Assembly: GCA_016936595.1 (NCBI GenBank)
Contig: JAFGXO010000125.1
Span: forward strand, 1 to 45,066
DNA length: 45,066 nt
Source: Bacteroidales bacterium
Lineage (GTDB): Bacteria > Bacteroidota > Bacteroidia > Bacteroidales > JAFGUD01
Direction of reading: 5' to 3'
In this document: positions 28,407-38,613 of the stretch, piece after piece
How the letters are laid out: the number at the start of each line of letters is the position of its first letter
Position numbering within the stretch: the first letter of the stretch is position 1
Position numbers and translations under genes: made by a program
Notes under the pieces: model-generated
Seen by the model: only the letters and a program-made list of their open reading frames with translations
Told to the model about the DNA's origin: nothing
Database searches by the model: none

Positions 28407-31400
28407 TTATTCTTGTTCTGGTGAACTAATAGGAAATTTTATTTCTGCCCCAAAAATAAGAATGTCATCTGTTTGCTCAAAACTTCCTTTCCAATTTTTA
28501 ATTTCATCATATATTAATTTTTGGTGAGTGTAGATTTCATCTTTTTGAATTGAAAGCAAATAATCTCTTATTTTTGTATTTGAATATTTTTTTAGTCCAA
28601 ATTTACCAAATTGATTTGACCAACCGTCTGTAAGAAGATAAATACGGTCAAATTCTTTAACTTTAATATTGTGTGTATGTAATTTTTTGTTGTTATTTAT
28701 TCCTAAATCAACTCTATCTCCATCAAATCTGTAAAATATATTTTCAGTTTCGTTTCTGATTAAAAACAAAGATAGGCGAGACGATGTGAAATTGATTGTT
28801 TTATTGCGGATATTTAATTTTAGCATTGCAATGTTCAAATGATCTCTATCTTTAATAGAATCTAAGGTGTTAAAAGTTTTATATAATTTTTTATTCAATA
28901 AACTTAATATTTCCTCGTTTGATGCATCTTTATTTAGGGTATATAAATCATGCAAGTATGAAATTGTAATAACACTGTTAATGGCTCCTCTTATTCGGTG
29001 TCCTGTAGCATCACCAATAATAATAACTATTTCGTGTTTGTTAAATTGTCGGCTCCATAAAAAATCGCCCGAAAGTTCCGATTGAGGAATGTCTATAACA
29101 AAATAATTTAAGTTTGGAAATTGAATATTGTTTTCAATAATTGTTACTTTTTTAAGTAGTTTTGCGTATTCTAAGTTTTTTTTGTCAAAAAATTCAATTT
29201 TAGAACTTTTTTCTTTGTTAAGTTTTAGTTCTGCTATAGATTTGTTTAATCTGTTTTTAGTAAGCTGAATTAATTCTTGAAGTTTTTGAATTTCACTTTC
29301 GTTTGTTTTTACTGATGTGATATTATAGTCGATAACAACAAATTTAATGTAGTCTATTTCGGTTAAGGCAACAGGGTTTATGGTTGTTTGATACCATATT
29401 TCTTCACCGTTATCAAAAACTTCGTGAGTAGTATAGCTAATAGTTCCTTTATCAATAGTGTAGTTTTTAATTTCTTTAAAAATATCAGGTCTTATTTTTT
29501 GATGAGCTTTTTTTAAAGGAAGATTGCTGTATTTTTCGATTTTATAAGAAAATAAATCTGTAAAACCTCTATTCCACCATTCAAATTTGCCATTTTGTTC
29601 AACAATTAATACTGAATTGTTTGTTTTTTGAGCCACTAAAGAAAGCTGTTTAAGTTCAACCAGAGCAATTTGTAATCGCTCTTTTTCGCGTTCAAGCAGC
29701 ATTTTTTGTTCTTTTAATTCTTTCGATTGTACTGATAGTTCTTCTTTTTGCTCTTCAAGTAGCGATGTTCTTATTTGAACAATTTCTTCTAATGATTTAT
29801 TTTTATATCTTGCTTTTTTAGTGATAAAAAAAGAAACAATTAATAATATTAAAATACCTATTATAATGTAAATTAAAAAAGCTAAAACTGATTGAAAGAA
29901 TGATTTTTCAACGTTAAAAATGATTTTTATTTCGCTGCTTTCAACATTATTATAGTTAACTGCTTTAACTCGGATAATATATTTCCCTGATTTTAATTGT
30001 CTCAGTAACAACGTATTACCTTGTGCGTTTTCCCATTCAGTAGATTCTTCTTCGATAAAAAATTTGTAGCTTGTATAATCAGAGTTATAATAATAAGGTG
30101 CGAAAAATTTTAGGCTAATGCTTGTGGTTTTATTGTTAATGTTTTCTAAAAATGTATATGTGTTATCTTTTATTTCAAAAATTGAATCGGATAAGTATGC
30201 AGAATAATTTTTTGAGTTAACTGTAAAACTTTTTAGCCCTATTTGATAGTTGAAGTTCTGATTTTTTTCAAAGTTAGCTGTGTCGATAATAAATATTTTA
30301 TCTTTAGAATTTAGCCACAAACAACTATCTTTTAAAATCATATTACAATAAAAGGGTTCAAATAATGATTTAAATGAAATTTGGTTAATTTCTTTTAAGT
30401 TTTTTGAACATTTGTATAACGTATGTAATCCTTGTAAAAAGTAATGTTTATCTGTTTCCAAAAAACTGATTATGCAATCATTAAAAGTGCCGTTAAATAA
30501 AATATTGTTTGATTTGGTAAATTTATAATTTGAAGGCTGAATATCTGTATCATTTATTTGATATATCCCTTTGTAAGTGCTAAAATACAATGTGTCGTTA
30601 ATTTCAAAAATCGATGAAATTGTTGAATTTGGCAACCCGTTTTTTGTGTCGTAAAAATATTCTTTGTAATTATTTAAATTTTCGTGTTGATCAAAATCAA
30701 TAAAAAATATAGAATTAGAATGTGTAAGCCATAAATCGTTGTTTTTATCAAAAAATAAGTTGTCGATATTAAAAGATAGATTGAAAAAATCTTTTTCTTT
30801 TACTAATTTAATTCCTGTTGAGGTTTCTTTTAAGTTGTAAACAGAAAAGCCTCTTTTTGTACCCCAAAAAATTCTATTAGGAACAACTAAGGATTCGTGC
30901 AATTTTACAGGTTGGGAGTTTAATTTTTGAGTTTGAATTGCTTCTAATTTGTTGTTTATTATTTGGAATTGATCGTAGCCGCTTATCAGAACGTATTTAT
31001 TCGAGTAATTTTGAGGAATAACAATGTTTGATGCGTAAAGAATAGACGGTTGGGTTAAAATTAAATCATTATGCCAACTATCAACTCCACTTTTAGAGTA
31101 TAACAAACCGGCATAAGTTGAAATCAGAAGTTTGTTATCAAAAAAATTAAAATTCATTATCCCTGAATTTAAACCCAATCTATTGTCAATATACCTAATT
31201 GGATTCCCCCAATACACTTGGCTAATTCCTTTTCCGGTGCCCAACCAGATATTGTTGTATTTATCTACAATAGATACATATACTGCACTTGAAATTAGTC
31301 CGTTATTTTGATCAAAATGGCCTATTAGTTTACCTGTTTTGGTGATTATAAAAACACCTTTTGTTAAGGTGGATATTATGTAGGTTGTGTCATTTAGTTT

Positions 31401-32174
31401 TGAGCCATGATAAATACTTGCATTTTTTAAAAAATTTTCTGCTTCATTTTTAAATAAAGTTATTGAATAATCTGTTTTATTCATTAAATATAAATTATTC
31501 TTTTTTGTGCCAACTAAAATATTTTTATCGTCATAATCTAACATTAGTCTAATATCTTCTTTATAAAAAGAATCATTCATAATGTTTAGTAAATTAATTT
31601 TTCTATCAATAATTTCTGCAATACCATTATCAGAAACGGCAAATAGCTTATGGTCTGTGTAAAAACCTCGTTCAATTTCAAAATTTGAGGGTCGTTGAAC
31701 TAATTCTATTTTGTTTTTTGAGTAATAAACAACATCTGTGTTGTTAATAAAATAGTAAACCGAGCTATCAACTATAAATGTTCTCCAGCAATAATTTATT
31801 GAAACGGGAATGTTGATGTCTTCAAGATTGTAAGAAAAATTGTGAATTTTTGAGTATGATATCGAATTTTTTTGGCCTATATAAAACTTGCTATTTATTG
31901 TATCAATATCAACAGAAAGAAAGTAGGAATTAAAATCTTCGAATAAATTTGTAAAATTTGCACCATCAAATTCCAAAAAATATTTTCCCGATGCCAAATA
32001 AAATAGTCCGTTTGGCGATTGTTTAATATCCCATACTTGTTCGGCAGTATATGGATTATCGGGGTTATAATAATTAATTATTTTAGGTAAACCCTTTATC
32101 TCTTGCGACTTTAAGTTGCTTGAGATAGATATTAAACTTACTAATAGTATAGTTATTTTTAAAAAAGTCTTCAT
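28407..32174 (-). CDS. Membrane sensor with propeller-like periplasmic part, PAS domain and divergent SpoIIE phosphatase domain
   Basis: 1255 residues from the ATG at 32174 (MKTFLKITILLVS), chosen because it gives a proper signal peptide; an in-frame ATG 36 bases earlier is less likely. A large periplasmic region with degenerate propeller repeats (WLGTGKG, WGTKRG, WLTHSN) and a Y_Y_Y-like domain precedes one membrane segment (about 758-784) and a coiled coil. A PAS domain (about 845-950) and a C-terminal SpoIIE-type domain (about 1025-1250) follow. The metal-binding Asp motifs remain (SGDFLW, GDATGH, TDGWSNQFG, TDDILIFG), but the usual GHGVPG is GHRIRG. It is therefore a diverged paralogue of the sensor at 22980-26345, and its catalytic competence is uncertain. 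Confidence 0.87.
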   Translation of the reverse strand: MKTFLKITILLVSLISISSNLKSQEIKGLPKIINYYNPDNPYTAEQVWDIKQSPNGLFYLASGKYFLEFDGANFTNLFEDFNSYFLSVDIDTINSKFYIGQKNSISYSKIHNFSYNLEDINIPVSINYCWRTFIVDSSVYYFINNTDVVYYSKNKIELVQRPSNFEIERGFYTDHKLFAVSDNGIAEIIDRKINLLNIMNDSFYKEDIRLMLDYDDKNILVGTKKNNLYLMNKTDYSITLFKNEAENFLKNASIYHGSKLNDTTYIISTLTKGVFIITKTGKLIGHFDQNNGLISSAVYVSIVDKYNNIWLGTGKGISQVYWGNPIRYIDNRLGLNSGIMNFNFFDNKLLISTYAGLLYSKSGVDSWHNDLILTQPSILYASNIVIPQNYSNKYVLISGYDQFQIINNKLEAIQTQKLNSQPVKLHESLVVPNRIFWGTKRGFSVYNLKETSTGIKLVKEKDFFNLSFNIDNLFFDKNNDLWLTHSNSIFFIDFDQHENLNNYKEYFYDTKNGLPNSTISSIFEINDTLYFSTYKGIYQINDTDIQPSNYKFTKSNNILFNGTFNDCIISFLETDKHYFLQGLHTLYKCSKNLKEINQISFKSLFEPFYCNMILKDSCLWLNSKDKIFIIDTANFEKNQNFNYQIGLKSFTVNSKNYSAYLSDSIFEIKDNTYTFLENINNKTTSISLKFFAPYYYNSDYTSYKFFIEEESTEWENAQGNTLLLRQLKSGKYIIRVKAVNYNNVESSEIKIIFNVEKSFFQSVLAFLIYIIIGILILLIVSFFITKKARYKNKSLEEIVQIRTSLLEEQKEELSVQSKELKEQKMLLEREKERLQIALVELKQLSLVAQKTNNSVLIVEQNGKFEWWNRGFTDLFSYKIEKYSNLPLKKAHQKIRPDIFKEIKNYTIDKGTISYTTHEVFDNGEEIWYQTTINPVALTEIDYIKFVVIDYNITSVKTNESEIQKLQELIQLTKNRLNKSIAELKLNKEKSSKIEFFDKKNLEYAKLLKKVTIIENNIQFPNLNYFVIDIPQSELSGDFLWSRQFNKHEIVIIIGDATGHRIRGAINSVITISYLHDLYTLNKDASNEEILSLLNKKLYKTFNTLDSIKDRDHLNIAMLKLNIRNKTINFTSSRLSLFLIRNETENIFYRFDGDRVDLGINNNKKLHTHNIKVKEFDRIYLLTDGWSNQFGKFGLKKYSNTKIRDYLLSIQKDEIYTHQKLIYDEIKNWKGSFEQTDDILIFGAEIKFPISSPEQE

Positions 32175-32371
32175 AAATATTGAATTTACAATATTAAAAA
32201 AAATCAACAATTAATTTAAGAATATTTTATTTTTTTTGACGAAAATAATTTTTGATAAAAAGATTTTTTTATTTTTAGCCTAATTTGCAAGAAATTATCA
32301 ATATATTATACTGTTTTTAAATTGAAAAAATTTGACGAATTATTTTTTTTGTAAATTTTGTTAACACAAAA

Positions 32372-32400
32372 TTGTTCTAACCAATTTTTAGTTAAATTTG
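32372..32400 (+). promoter_or_regulatory. Promoter of gpmI-mqnE
   Basis: TTG (32372-32374), an 18-base spacer and TAAATTTG (32393-32400). Transcription would begin about 40 bases before the gpmI ATG. Confidence 0.65.
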
Positions 32401-32444
32401 CAGACTATATTTATAAATTTTACTCCTTAAATTTTATTTAAAAC

Positions 32445-33965
32445 ATGAAAAAAACAATACTTATCATATTAGATGGCTGGGGAATAGGTGATAAATCAAA
32501 ATCTGATGCAATTTTTGCCGGAAAAACCCCATACATAAAATCACTTCTCGAAAATTATCCTAATTCCCAATTACTTACAAGCGGCGAAAACGTTGGTTTG
32601 CCCGATGGTGTTATGGGTAATTCAGAAGTTGGACACATGAATATTGGTTCGGGTAGAATTGTGTATCAAGATTTAGTTAGAATTAACAAAGATATTGCTA
32701 ACGGACAAATTGCAAATAATCAAGCTTTAAATGAGGCTTTTAATTATGCTAAAGAAAATAATAAATCTGTTCACTTTTTAGGATTGCTTTCTGACGGTGG
32801 TGTTCACTCTATGAATACTCATTTATACAAACTTTGTGATATTACCCAAGATTATCATTTGGACAATGTATTTATTCACGTTTTAACCGATGGTCGCGAC
32901 ACTGATCCTAAAAGTGGATACGGATTTCTTAACGATTTGCAAGATAATATCGAAAAATCTAAAGTGCAAATTGCCTCTGTTACAGGAAGATACTATACAA
33001 TGGATAGAGATAAACGTTGGGAGAGAATTAAAATAGGTTACGATGCTCTAACTGAAGGTGTTGGTTACAGAACTTCGGATTTATTAAAAGCTGTTAAAGA
33101 TTCTTATGAGCAAAACATTACCGATGAATTTATAAACCCTATAATAAATATTGCCGAAAATGGCCAGCCGGTAGGATTAATTAAAGAAGGTGATGTTGTT
33201 ATTGCGTTTAATTATCGTACCGACAGATTACGTCAAATTACTTATGCTCTCACTCAGCAAGATATGCCCGAACATGGGCTAAAAACTATCCCCTTGCATT
33301 ATGTTACTATGACAAATTATGATGCAAGCTTTAAAGGATTAAAAATTGCCTACGATAAACCAAATTTAGAAAATACACTGGGGGAAATTATTGAAAAAAA
33401 TAATTTAAATCAGCTTAGAATTGCCGAAACTGAAAAATACGCCCACGTTACCTTCTTCTTTTCAGGTGGTCGCGAAAAACCCTTTAAAAATGAAGAGCGT
33501 CTTTTAGTAAATTCACCTAAAGTTGCAACTTATGATTTGCAGCCCGAAATGAGTGCTTTTGAGGTTAAACAAAAAGTAGTAGATGCTTTAAATTCTCAAA
33601 AATTTGATTTTATCGCCTTAAATTTTGCCAATGGTGATATGGTTGGACATACAGGAATTTACGACGCTATTCTTAAAGCTGTAAACGCTGTTGATCAATG
33701 TGTTAATGACGTTGTAGAAACTGCAAAAAATAATAATTATTCTGTTATAATTATTGCAGATCACGGAAATGCCGATTTTGTTGTAAATTCGGACGGAACT
33801 CCAAACACCCAACACTCTCTTAATCCTGTTCCCTGTATTTTAGTTGATGACGATAAAAAAAATGTAAAATTAAAAAATGGAATTTTAGCTGATGTTGCTC
33901 CAACCATTTGCAAATTAATGGACTTACAAACACCGGAAGAAATGACAGGTAAAGCCTTATTTTAA
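32445..33965 (+). CDS. gpmI: 2,3-bisphosphoglycerate-independent phosphoglycerate mutase
   Basis: 506 residues, full length for the alkaline-phosphatase-superfamily mutase. It starts [13 protein letters not shown], and the metal-binding Asp10 is followed by nucleophile Ser60 in GNSEVGH. The substrate-binding [14 protein letters not shown], the NYRTDRLRQ stretch, [12 protein letters not shown] and the metal-binding ADHGNAD are all present. It interconverts 3- and 2-phosphoglycerate in glycolysis and gluconeogenesis using manganese. It is followed by mqnE after 2 bases, so the two are almost certainly cotranscribed and translationally coupled. Confidence 0.98.
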   Translation: MKKTILIILDGWGIGDKSKSDAIFAGKTPYIKSLLENYPNSQLLTSGENVGLPDGVMGNSEVGHMNIGSGRIVYQDLVRINKDIANGQIANNQALNEAFNYAKENNKSVHFLGLLSDGGVHSMNTHLYKLCDITQDYHLDNVFIHVLTDGRDTDPKSGYGFLNDLQDNIEKSKVQIASVTGRYYTMDRDKRWERIKIGYDALTEGVGYRTSDLLKAVKDSYEQNITDEFINPIINIAENGQPVGLIKEGDVVIAFNYRTDRLRQITYALTQQDMPEHGLKTIPLHYVTMTNYDASFKGLKIAYDKPNLENTLGEIIEKNNLNQLRIAETEKYAHVTFFFSGGREKPFKNEERLLVNSPKVATYDLQPEMSAFEVKQKVVDALNSQKFDFIALNFANGDMVGHTGIYDAILKAVNAVDQCVNDVVETAKNNNYSVIIIADHGNADFVVNSDGTPNTQHSLNPVPCILVDDDKKNVKLKNGILADVAPTICKLMDLQTPEEMTGKALF

Positions 33966-33967
33966 AA

Positions 33968-35095
33968 ATGAAAGCAAAAAGAGTTAAAGAAATTTTAGAT
34001 AAGGCGTTTATCTCTGTTAAAGAACGCGAAATTGCAAATAAAGTGCTTGAAAATAAAAGAATTACTCCCGAAGAGGGAGTGTTCTTGTTTGAAGAAGCCG
34101 ACTTGAGCTTATTAAGTTTATTGGCTATTTTTGTTAAGGAAAAAAATAACGGTAAAAATGTTTTTTATAATAAAAATATTCACATAGAACCTACAAATAT
34201 ATGTGTTTATAACTGTAAATTTTGTTCCTTTAAACGACGATTTGGAGACGAAGATGCATGGGATTACTCTATTGAAGAAATGCTGGAATTGGCTCAAAAA
34301 TATAAAGATACCGACATAACCGAAGTCCATATAACAGGTGGCGTACATCCTCACTACAATTTACTTAACTATTGCACTTTAATTAAAAAATTGAAAAATA
34401 TTTTACCAAACGTTCATGTAAAAGCTTTTACTGCCGTAGAAATTGATTTTATGAGCAAAAAAGCACGATTATCAAACGAAGAAGGGTTAAAAAGACTTAA
34501 AAATTGCGGTTTAGATTCATTGCCCGGAGGTGGAGCTGAAATTTTTGACCCTGAAATCAGACAACAAGTTTGTGATGAGAAATCTACCGGCAGATTATGG
34601 CTTGATATTCATAAAACTGCTCACAATATTGGCCTGCCTTCAAATGCAACAATTTTATATGGTCACATCGAAACTTATAAACACAGAATAGATCATTTGA
34701 GCAAAATTCGGGAACTTCAAGATGAAACAGGTGGTTTTAATGCTTTTATTCCGCTTAAATTCCGAAATAAGGGCAATAAACTTTCGCATATTCCCGAAAT
34801 TCCAATTATCGAAGATATGAGAAATTTTGCAGTTACACGCATATTTTTGGATAATATTCCACATCTTAAAGCATATTGGGTGATGTTAGGTAAAAAGTAT
34901 GCTCAAATGTCTCTTGCCTATGGAGTTGACGATTTAGACGGTACAATTGACGATTCAACAAAAATATATTCAATGGCCGGAGTGGAGGAAGATAGCCCAC
35001 GAATGACTGCTTCTGAAATGGTTGAAATAATTAAAAATGCAAATTTTATTCCCGTTGAACGAGATTCGGTTTACAACGAAATTAATAATCAATAA
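33968..35095 (+). CDS. mqnE: Aminodeoxyfutalosine synthase (radical SAM)
   Basis: 375 residues. The radical SAM cluster motif is CVYNCKFC (about 78-85), preceded by HIEPTN. Further family marks are EVHITGGVHPHY (about 118), LDSLPGGGAEIF (about 180) and the YGHIETYKHRIDHL with ETGGFNAFIPL pair, which fit MqnE better than the related MqnC. MqnE joins a chorismate-derived enolpyruvyl benzoate to adenosylmethionine in the futalosine route to menaquinone. No other mqn gene is in the window. The Met at 33968 lies 2 bases after the gpmI stop. Confidence 0.92.
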   Translation: MKAKRVKEILDKAFISVKEREIANKVLENKRITPEEGVFLFEEADLSLLSLLAIFVKEKNNGKNVFYNKNIHIEPTNICVYNCKFCSFKRRFGDEDAWDYSIEEMLELAQKYKDTDITEVHITGGVHPHYNLLNYCTLIKKLKNILPNVHVKAFTAVEIDFMSKKARLSNEEGLKRLKNCGLDSLPGGGAEIFDPEIRQQVCDEKSTGRLWLDIHKTAHNIGLPSNATILYGHIETYKHRIDHLSKIRELQDETGGFNAFIPLKFRNKGNKLSHIPEIPIIEDMRNFAVTRIFLDNIPHLKAYWVMLGKKYAQMSLAYGVDDLDGTIDDSTKIYSMAGVEEDSPRMTASEMVEIIKNANFIPVERDSVYNEINNQ

Positions 35096-35491
35096 AACTT
35101 TACAAATGTGTGTTTTAGTAAATTTATTTTATTAAATTTAAGAAGATACAGTATCAATGTTTTTTTTGAAGCAAACAATATTCACAAATCAAACAATTAT
35201 TTTAAATTTGCATCACTTTAAAAAACGTTTTTATAATCAAATAAAAATATATAATATTTCGTTCAATTGAAAATGATTTTATTGGTAATTAAATAATTAA
35301 TATGAGCAAAAATTGAGAAAAATTAATGTTTTATTTGATTGTAAATCAGATGATTATTAAAAAAAACAGTATAGATTATTAAAAAATTTAACTAACTATA
35401 GAATAAACGTAAAGTATGTAAAAAAAATAAATTCGTAACCCGAAACTTGTATCTCGTAACCTGTATCTATAAAATCTAAACATTAAAAAAT
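35096..35491. other. 396-base intergenic region, no gene
   Basis: Very AT-rich. It contains an AT-only hairpin after mqnE (TAAATTTA at 35119-35126 with TAAATTTA at 35133-35140), which is a weak terminator. A TAAATTTG box at 35203-35210 has no matching TTG upstream. A short imperfect direct repeat lies just before the PASTA gene. No open frame or RNA family was recognised. Confidence 0.6.
35433..35468 (+). repeat. Imperfect short direct repeat upstream of PASTA gene
   Basis: TCGTAACC occurs at 35433-35440 and 35454-35461, each followed by a TGTATCT (35448-35454 and 35462-35468). The sequence is higher in GC than its surroundings. Its role is unknown; it may be a trace of a dispersed repeat. 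Confidence 0.45.
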
Positions 35492-36256
35492 ATGGCAAAC
35501 TTTATAACAAAAATTCTAAAAAGTAAAATAGTAATTAGTTTAGCAGTTATCGGTGTGTTAAGTTTGGTTTTAATACTAAGCTCATCAATTTATTTAAAAA
35601 AAGTTACACATCACGGAAAAATAATTTTTACCCCAAGTTTTAAAGGATTAACTTCTGAAGAAGCCTCCGAATTAGCCACAGAAAAAGACATTAAAATTGA
35701 AATTATTGATTCTGTTTATATCTCATTTGCCGAACCGGGTACAATCGTAGATCAAACACCAAAAGCAAATTTTATGATCAAAAGAGGCAGAACAATTTTT
35801 ATAGTTGTTAAAGCCAAAGGTCAAAAAATTGTGGAAGTGCCAAATTTAAGTGCTCAATCGCTTACGCAAGCCCGCTCTGTGCTCGAAAGTGCCGGTTTAA
35901 TGGTTGGAATAATTACCTTTAAAAATTCACCAAATAATCATAGACTAATATTAGAGCAATCCATAGATCCCGGAACAGAAGTTGTTGCAGGTACAAAAGT
36001 TGATCTTGTTGTAGGCGAAGAATCAGGGCATTATGCTGTTGTGCCAAATTTAGATGGATTAAGTTTAAATGACGCAATTTTTAAAGCAGCCGAAAATAAC
36101 CTTAACATAGGAAATATTGTGTACGATAATACTGTTATTAGTGCTCAAGATACTTTTTTATCAGTTGTTTGGAAACAATCTATTAATGCCGGAGTAAAAA
36201 CTGATTACGGGCATGACGTTAATATTTGGTTAACAGTTGACCCTTCACAATATTAA
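35492..36256 (+). CDS. PASTA-domain membrane protein
   Basis: 254 residues. A short cytoplasmic start and one membrane segment (about 13-33) anchor three consecutive PASTA domains (about 40-110, 112-180 and 183-252). The first PASTA carries FTPSFKGLTSEEASELA and ends IKRGRTIFIVV; the second begins VEVPNLSAQSLTQARSVLE. There is no kinase or transpeptidase domain, so this is not a PknB or PBP2x homologue. PASTA modules bind muropeptides or stabilise cell-wall proteins in Gram-positives; in Bacteroidota such stand-alone anchored PASTA proteins are common but unassigned. Another secreted protein gene follows under its own promoter. Confidence 0.92.
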   Translation: MANFITKILKSKIVISLAVIGVLSLVLILSSSIYLKKVTHHGKIIFTPSFKGLTSEEASELATEKDIKIEIIDSVYISFAEPGTIVDQTPKANFMIKRGRTIFIVVKAKGQKIVEVPNLSAQSLTQARSVLESAGLMVGIITFKNSPNNHRLILEQSIDPGTEVVAGTKVDLVVGEESGHYAVVPNLDGLSLNDAIFKAAENNLNIGNIVYDNTVISAQDTFLSVVWKQSINAGVKTDYGHDVNIWLTVDPSQY

Positions 36257-36284
36257 AATCTGTTAATAATGCAATATATTAATT

Positions 36285-36315
36285 TTGCCTCTGTTTTAAT
36301 ATCGTTATAAATTTG
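36285..36315 (+). promoter_or_regulatory. Promoter of the T9SS cargo gene
   Basis: TTG (36285-36287), a 20-base spacer and TAAATTTG (36308-36315), about 54 bases before the ATG. A second -7-like TAATTTTG (36280-36287) overlaps the upstream element. Confidence 0.6.
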
Positions 36316-36368
36316 TACTCTTGTAACGACGTTTTAATGCGTTATTTTTTAGATTTAAATATATTAAA

Positions 36369-38180
36369 ATGAAACAATTCTTTTTTTTCGTAATATTATT
36401 TATTGTAGCCGGAGTAATTTCAGCTCAAGAAGTTATAACTTTTGCCGGAAGTAATAATTCAGCAGTTGATTTTCCGGTTGATAAATCAAACGACACGCTC
36501 TCGCTTCCATTCTTTAGTGATTTTTCTGAAACAAATCCGTTTAAATATTATCTAAACAATGATGTTTCAATTGCCACTTTTCAAACAATTTATCCGCCTT
36601 CTGTTTATGCTGCAATGTTTGATGCAACAAATAATGAAGGCGATTTTTACGCCTCTAACTATAATCAATCTATTGTGGCCGATTTTTTAACATCTAAACC
36701 TATAAATCTTTTTTTCCCAACAGATACAACAATATATTTTAGCTTTTTTTACGAACCTCAAGGTCGATTAGATGCTCCGGAAGCCACAGATTCTCTTGTG
36801 TTACAATTCTATGCTCCTAATCAGCAAAAATGGGAAACAGTTTGGATTGCAACTAATTACACAACTGTTGAGTTTCAGTTAGTTAAATTTAAAATCTCTG
36901 ATACAGCTTTTTTGCAAAACGGGTTTCAATACAGATTTTATAACAGAATTTCAATGCCTTCAAACACTCATCCCAGTCTTGTTTCTAATTGTGATTATTG
37001 GTTTGTGGACTATATTTACCTAAATAAAGGACGTTCTTTTAACGATAATTCAAAACGAGATGTCGCATTTCAGTATCCTACGATTTTAAAAATTGATGAT
37101 TATTTTAATGTCCCTTATTCTCACTACAAAGATGTATTTGGCTCAGTAAATCATAACATCAGATTAAGACTTAGAAACAATGATGACAACATTAGGGAGG
37201 TTGACAGTATGTATATCGTTTTTAGCGATAAAAATAATGTGTTTCCAAACGACACATTGTATCTTGGCTCTTATCCAATAACCGGCAATAATACTCTAAG
37301 TTTGTTTAATCAAAATATTTCATTCAATCTTCCTATTCAAACAAGTGATGATTTAAATTTTGAAATGAAAACTGTTCTAATTACTGATACGTACGACTCT
37401 ACAAGCAATAATAATATAGTACAAACAAAAAAAATTGGAACTACTTATGCCTACGATGATGGAACAGCCGAAAATGGTTACGGTTTATATGGCGACGGTA
37501 CTATCTTTTCATACGTTGCTCAACAATATGTTTCTTACAAAGAAGACCAAATAACAGGAATTAAAGCTTATTTTAATAAAACATTTAAATTCGAGCAACC
37601 ATTTTATTTCTACGCAGTAGTTTGGGATAATCTTAATGGAAAACCTTACAGTGTTGTTTATGAACAAGGTGGTTTTGAAATTGATCACGATAATTTGAAT
37701 AATTTTCAGTTTTTTGAATTTGATGAACCAATTTCAGTATCCGATACTTTTTATATTGGTTGGATGAAAACAGCCGAAGAGCTTATGAATATAGGCTTAG
37801 ATATGAATTTTGCTCAACAAAATAAAAAATTCTATTCTATATATAATGGAATTTGGACAGAATCTTTATTTGGTGGAGTTATGATGATGCAGCCAATTTT
37901 TGGAGATATTAATCAAGCACACATTAGTGTTATCGATAACTCGGATTTATCGGTTCATTTGTATCCCAACCCGGTTTCTGATATTTTAAATATTGAAATT
38001 AATCAGCAAAATTCCAACTACAAACAGGTCTCTATATTTGATTTGTCCGGTCGTGAAATTTTTTCACAAACATTTGATGATAACACAACTATTGATTTAA
38101 GTGGTGTAGCCCCCGGCTTTTATTTGCTTAAAATAAATTCAGGCAATAAAACTTTTTCAAATAAAATAATTATTAAATAA
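36369..38180 (+). CDS. Secreted protein with T9SS type A sorting domain, function unknown
   Basis: 603 residues. A signal peptide ends near GVISAQE. Residues about 30-230 look like a jelly-roll or lectin-like beta domain (LPFFSDFSE at the start, and SNCDYWFVDYIYLNKG near 215). A middle region (about 230-510) contains TYAYDDGTAENGYGLYG and further beta strands. The C-terminal T9SS type A sorting domain (about 530-603) has LYPNPVSDIL and APGFYLLKI. It should be secreted and attached to the cell surface. No catalytic motif is visible; a structural or adhesive role is possible but unproven. Confidence 0.88.
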   Translation: MKQFFFFVILFIVAGVISAQEVITFAGSNNSAVDFPVDKSNDTLSLPFFSDFSETNPFKYYLNNDVSIATFQTIYPPSVYAAMFDATNNEGDFYASNYNQSIVADFLTSKPINLFFPTDTTIYFSFFYEPQGRLDAPEATDSLVLQFYAPNQQKWETVWIATNYTTVEFQLVKFKISDTAFLQNGFQYRFYNRISMPSNTHPSLVSNCDYWFVDYIYLNKGRSFNDNSKRDVAFQYPTILKIDDYFNVPYSHYKDVFGSVNHNIRLRLRNNDDNIREVDSMYIVFSDKNNVFPNDTLYLGSYPITGNNTLSLFNQNISFNLPIQTSDDLNFEMKTVLITDTYDSTSNNNIVQTKKIGTTYAYDDGTAENGYGLYGDGTIFSYVAQQYVSYKEDQITGIKAYFNKTFKFEQPFYFYAVVWDNLNGKPYSVVYEQGGFEIDHDNLNNFQFFEFDEPISVSDTFYIGWMKTAEELMNIGLDMNFAQQNKKFYSIYNGIWTESLFGGVMMMQPIFGDINQAHISVIDNSDLSVHLYPNPVSDILNIEINQQNSNYKQVSIFDLSGREIFSQTFDDNTTIDLSGVAPGFYLLKINSGNKTFSNKIIIK

Positions 38181-38254
38181 ATTCTCAAAACGCTATTTTT
38201 CAGCATATAAAATATATTTGGAGTTTATCAACAAAAAAAAACTTTTAAAAAGGG

Positions 38255-38283
38255 TTGTTTTCTAAAAATAATTTTTAATTTTG
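38255..38283 (+). promoter_or_regulatory. Promoter of rpsO
   Basis: TTG (38255-38257), an 18-base spacer and TAATTTTG (38276-38283), about 38 bases before the rpsO ATG. Confidence 0.65.
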
Positions 38284-38320
38284 CAGCCTGAAATAAATTT
38301 AGATAAAAAAGCATATAACT

Positions 38321-38590
38321 ATGTATTTGACAACAGAAAAGAAACACGAAATTTTTGCAAAATTTGGGAAAGAAGAAAAAAATACAGGTTCTTCTGAAAG
38401 CCAAGTTGCTTTATTTACTTATCGAATCAACTATTTAAATGAACACCTTAAAAAAAATCGTAAAGATTTTGGAACTCAAAGAGCTCTTTTAAAACTTGTT
38501 GGTAAAAGAAAACGATTGTTAAGCTATTTGCGAAATACTGATATCGAAAGATACCGTATTTTAATTCGTGAATTAGGTTTAAGAAAATAA
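38321..38590 (+). CDS. rpsO: 30S ribosomal protein S15
   Basis: 89 residues, standard length. It contains the conserved TGSSESQVALFTYRINYLNEHL (helices 1-2) and GKRKRLLSYL (about 60-69). S15 binds the 16S central domain early in 30S assembly. It precedes pnp, as in many bacteria, but with a 602-base gap and its own terminator, so the two are probably separate units. Confidence 0.97.
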   Translation: MYLTTEKKHEIFAKFGKEEKNTGSSESQVALFTYRINYLNEHLKKNRKDFGTQRALLKLVGKRKRLLSYLRNTDIERYRILIRELGLRK

Positions 38591-38613
38591 TTTAAACTTG
38601 TTATTTTACAAAT

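Noticed and set aside
35203-35210. Promoter box TAAATTTG for a possible small RNA
   Set aside because: No TTG is found at the right distance upstream, and no structured RNA was recognised downstream, so it was not listed as a promoter.
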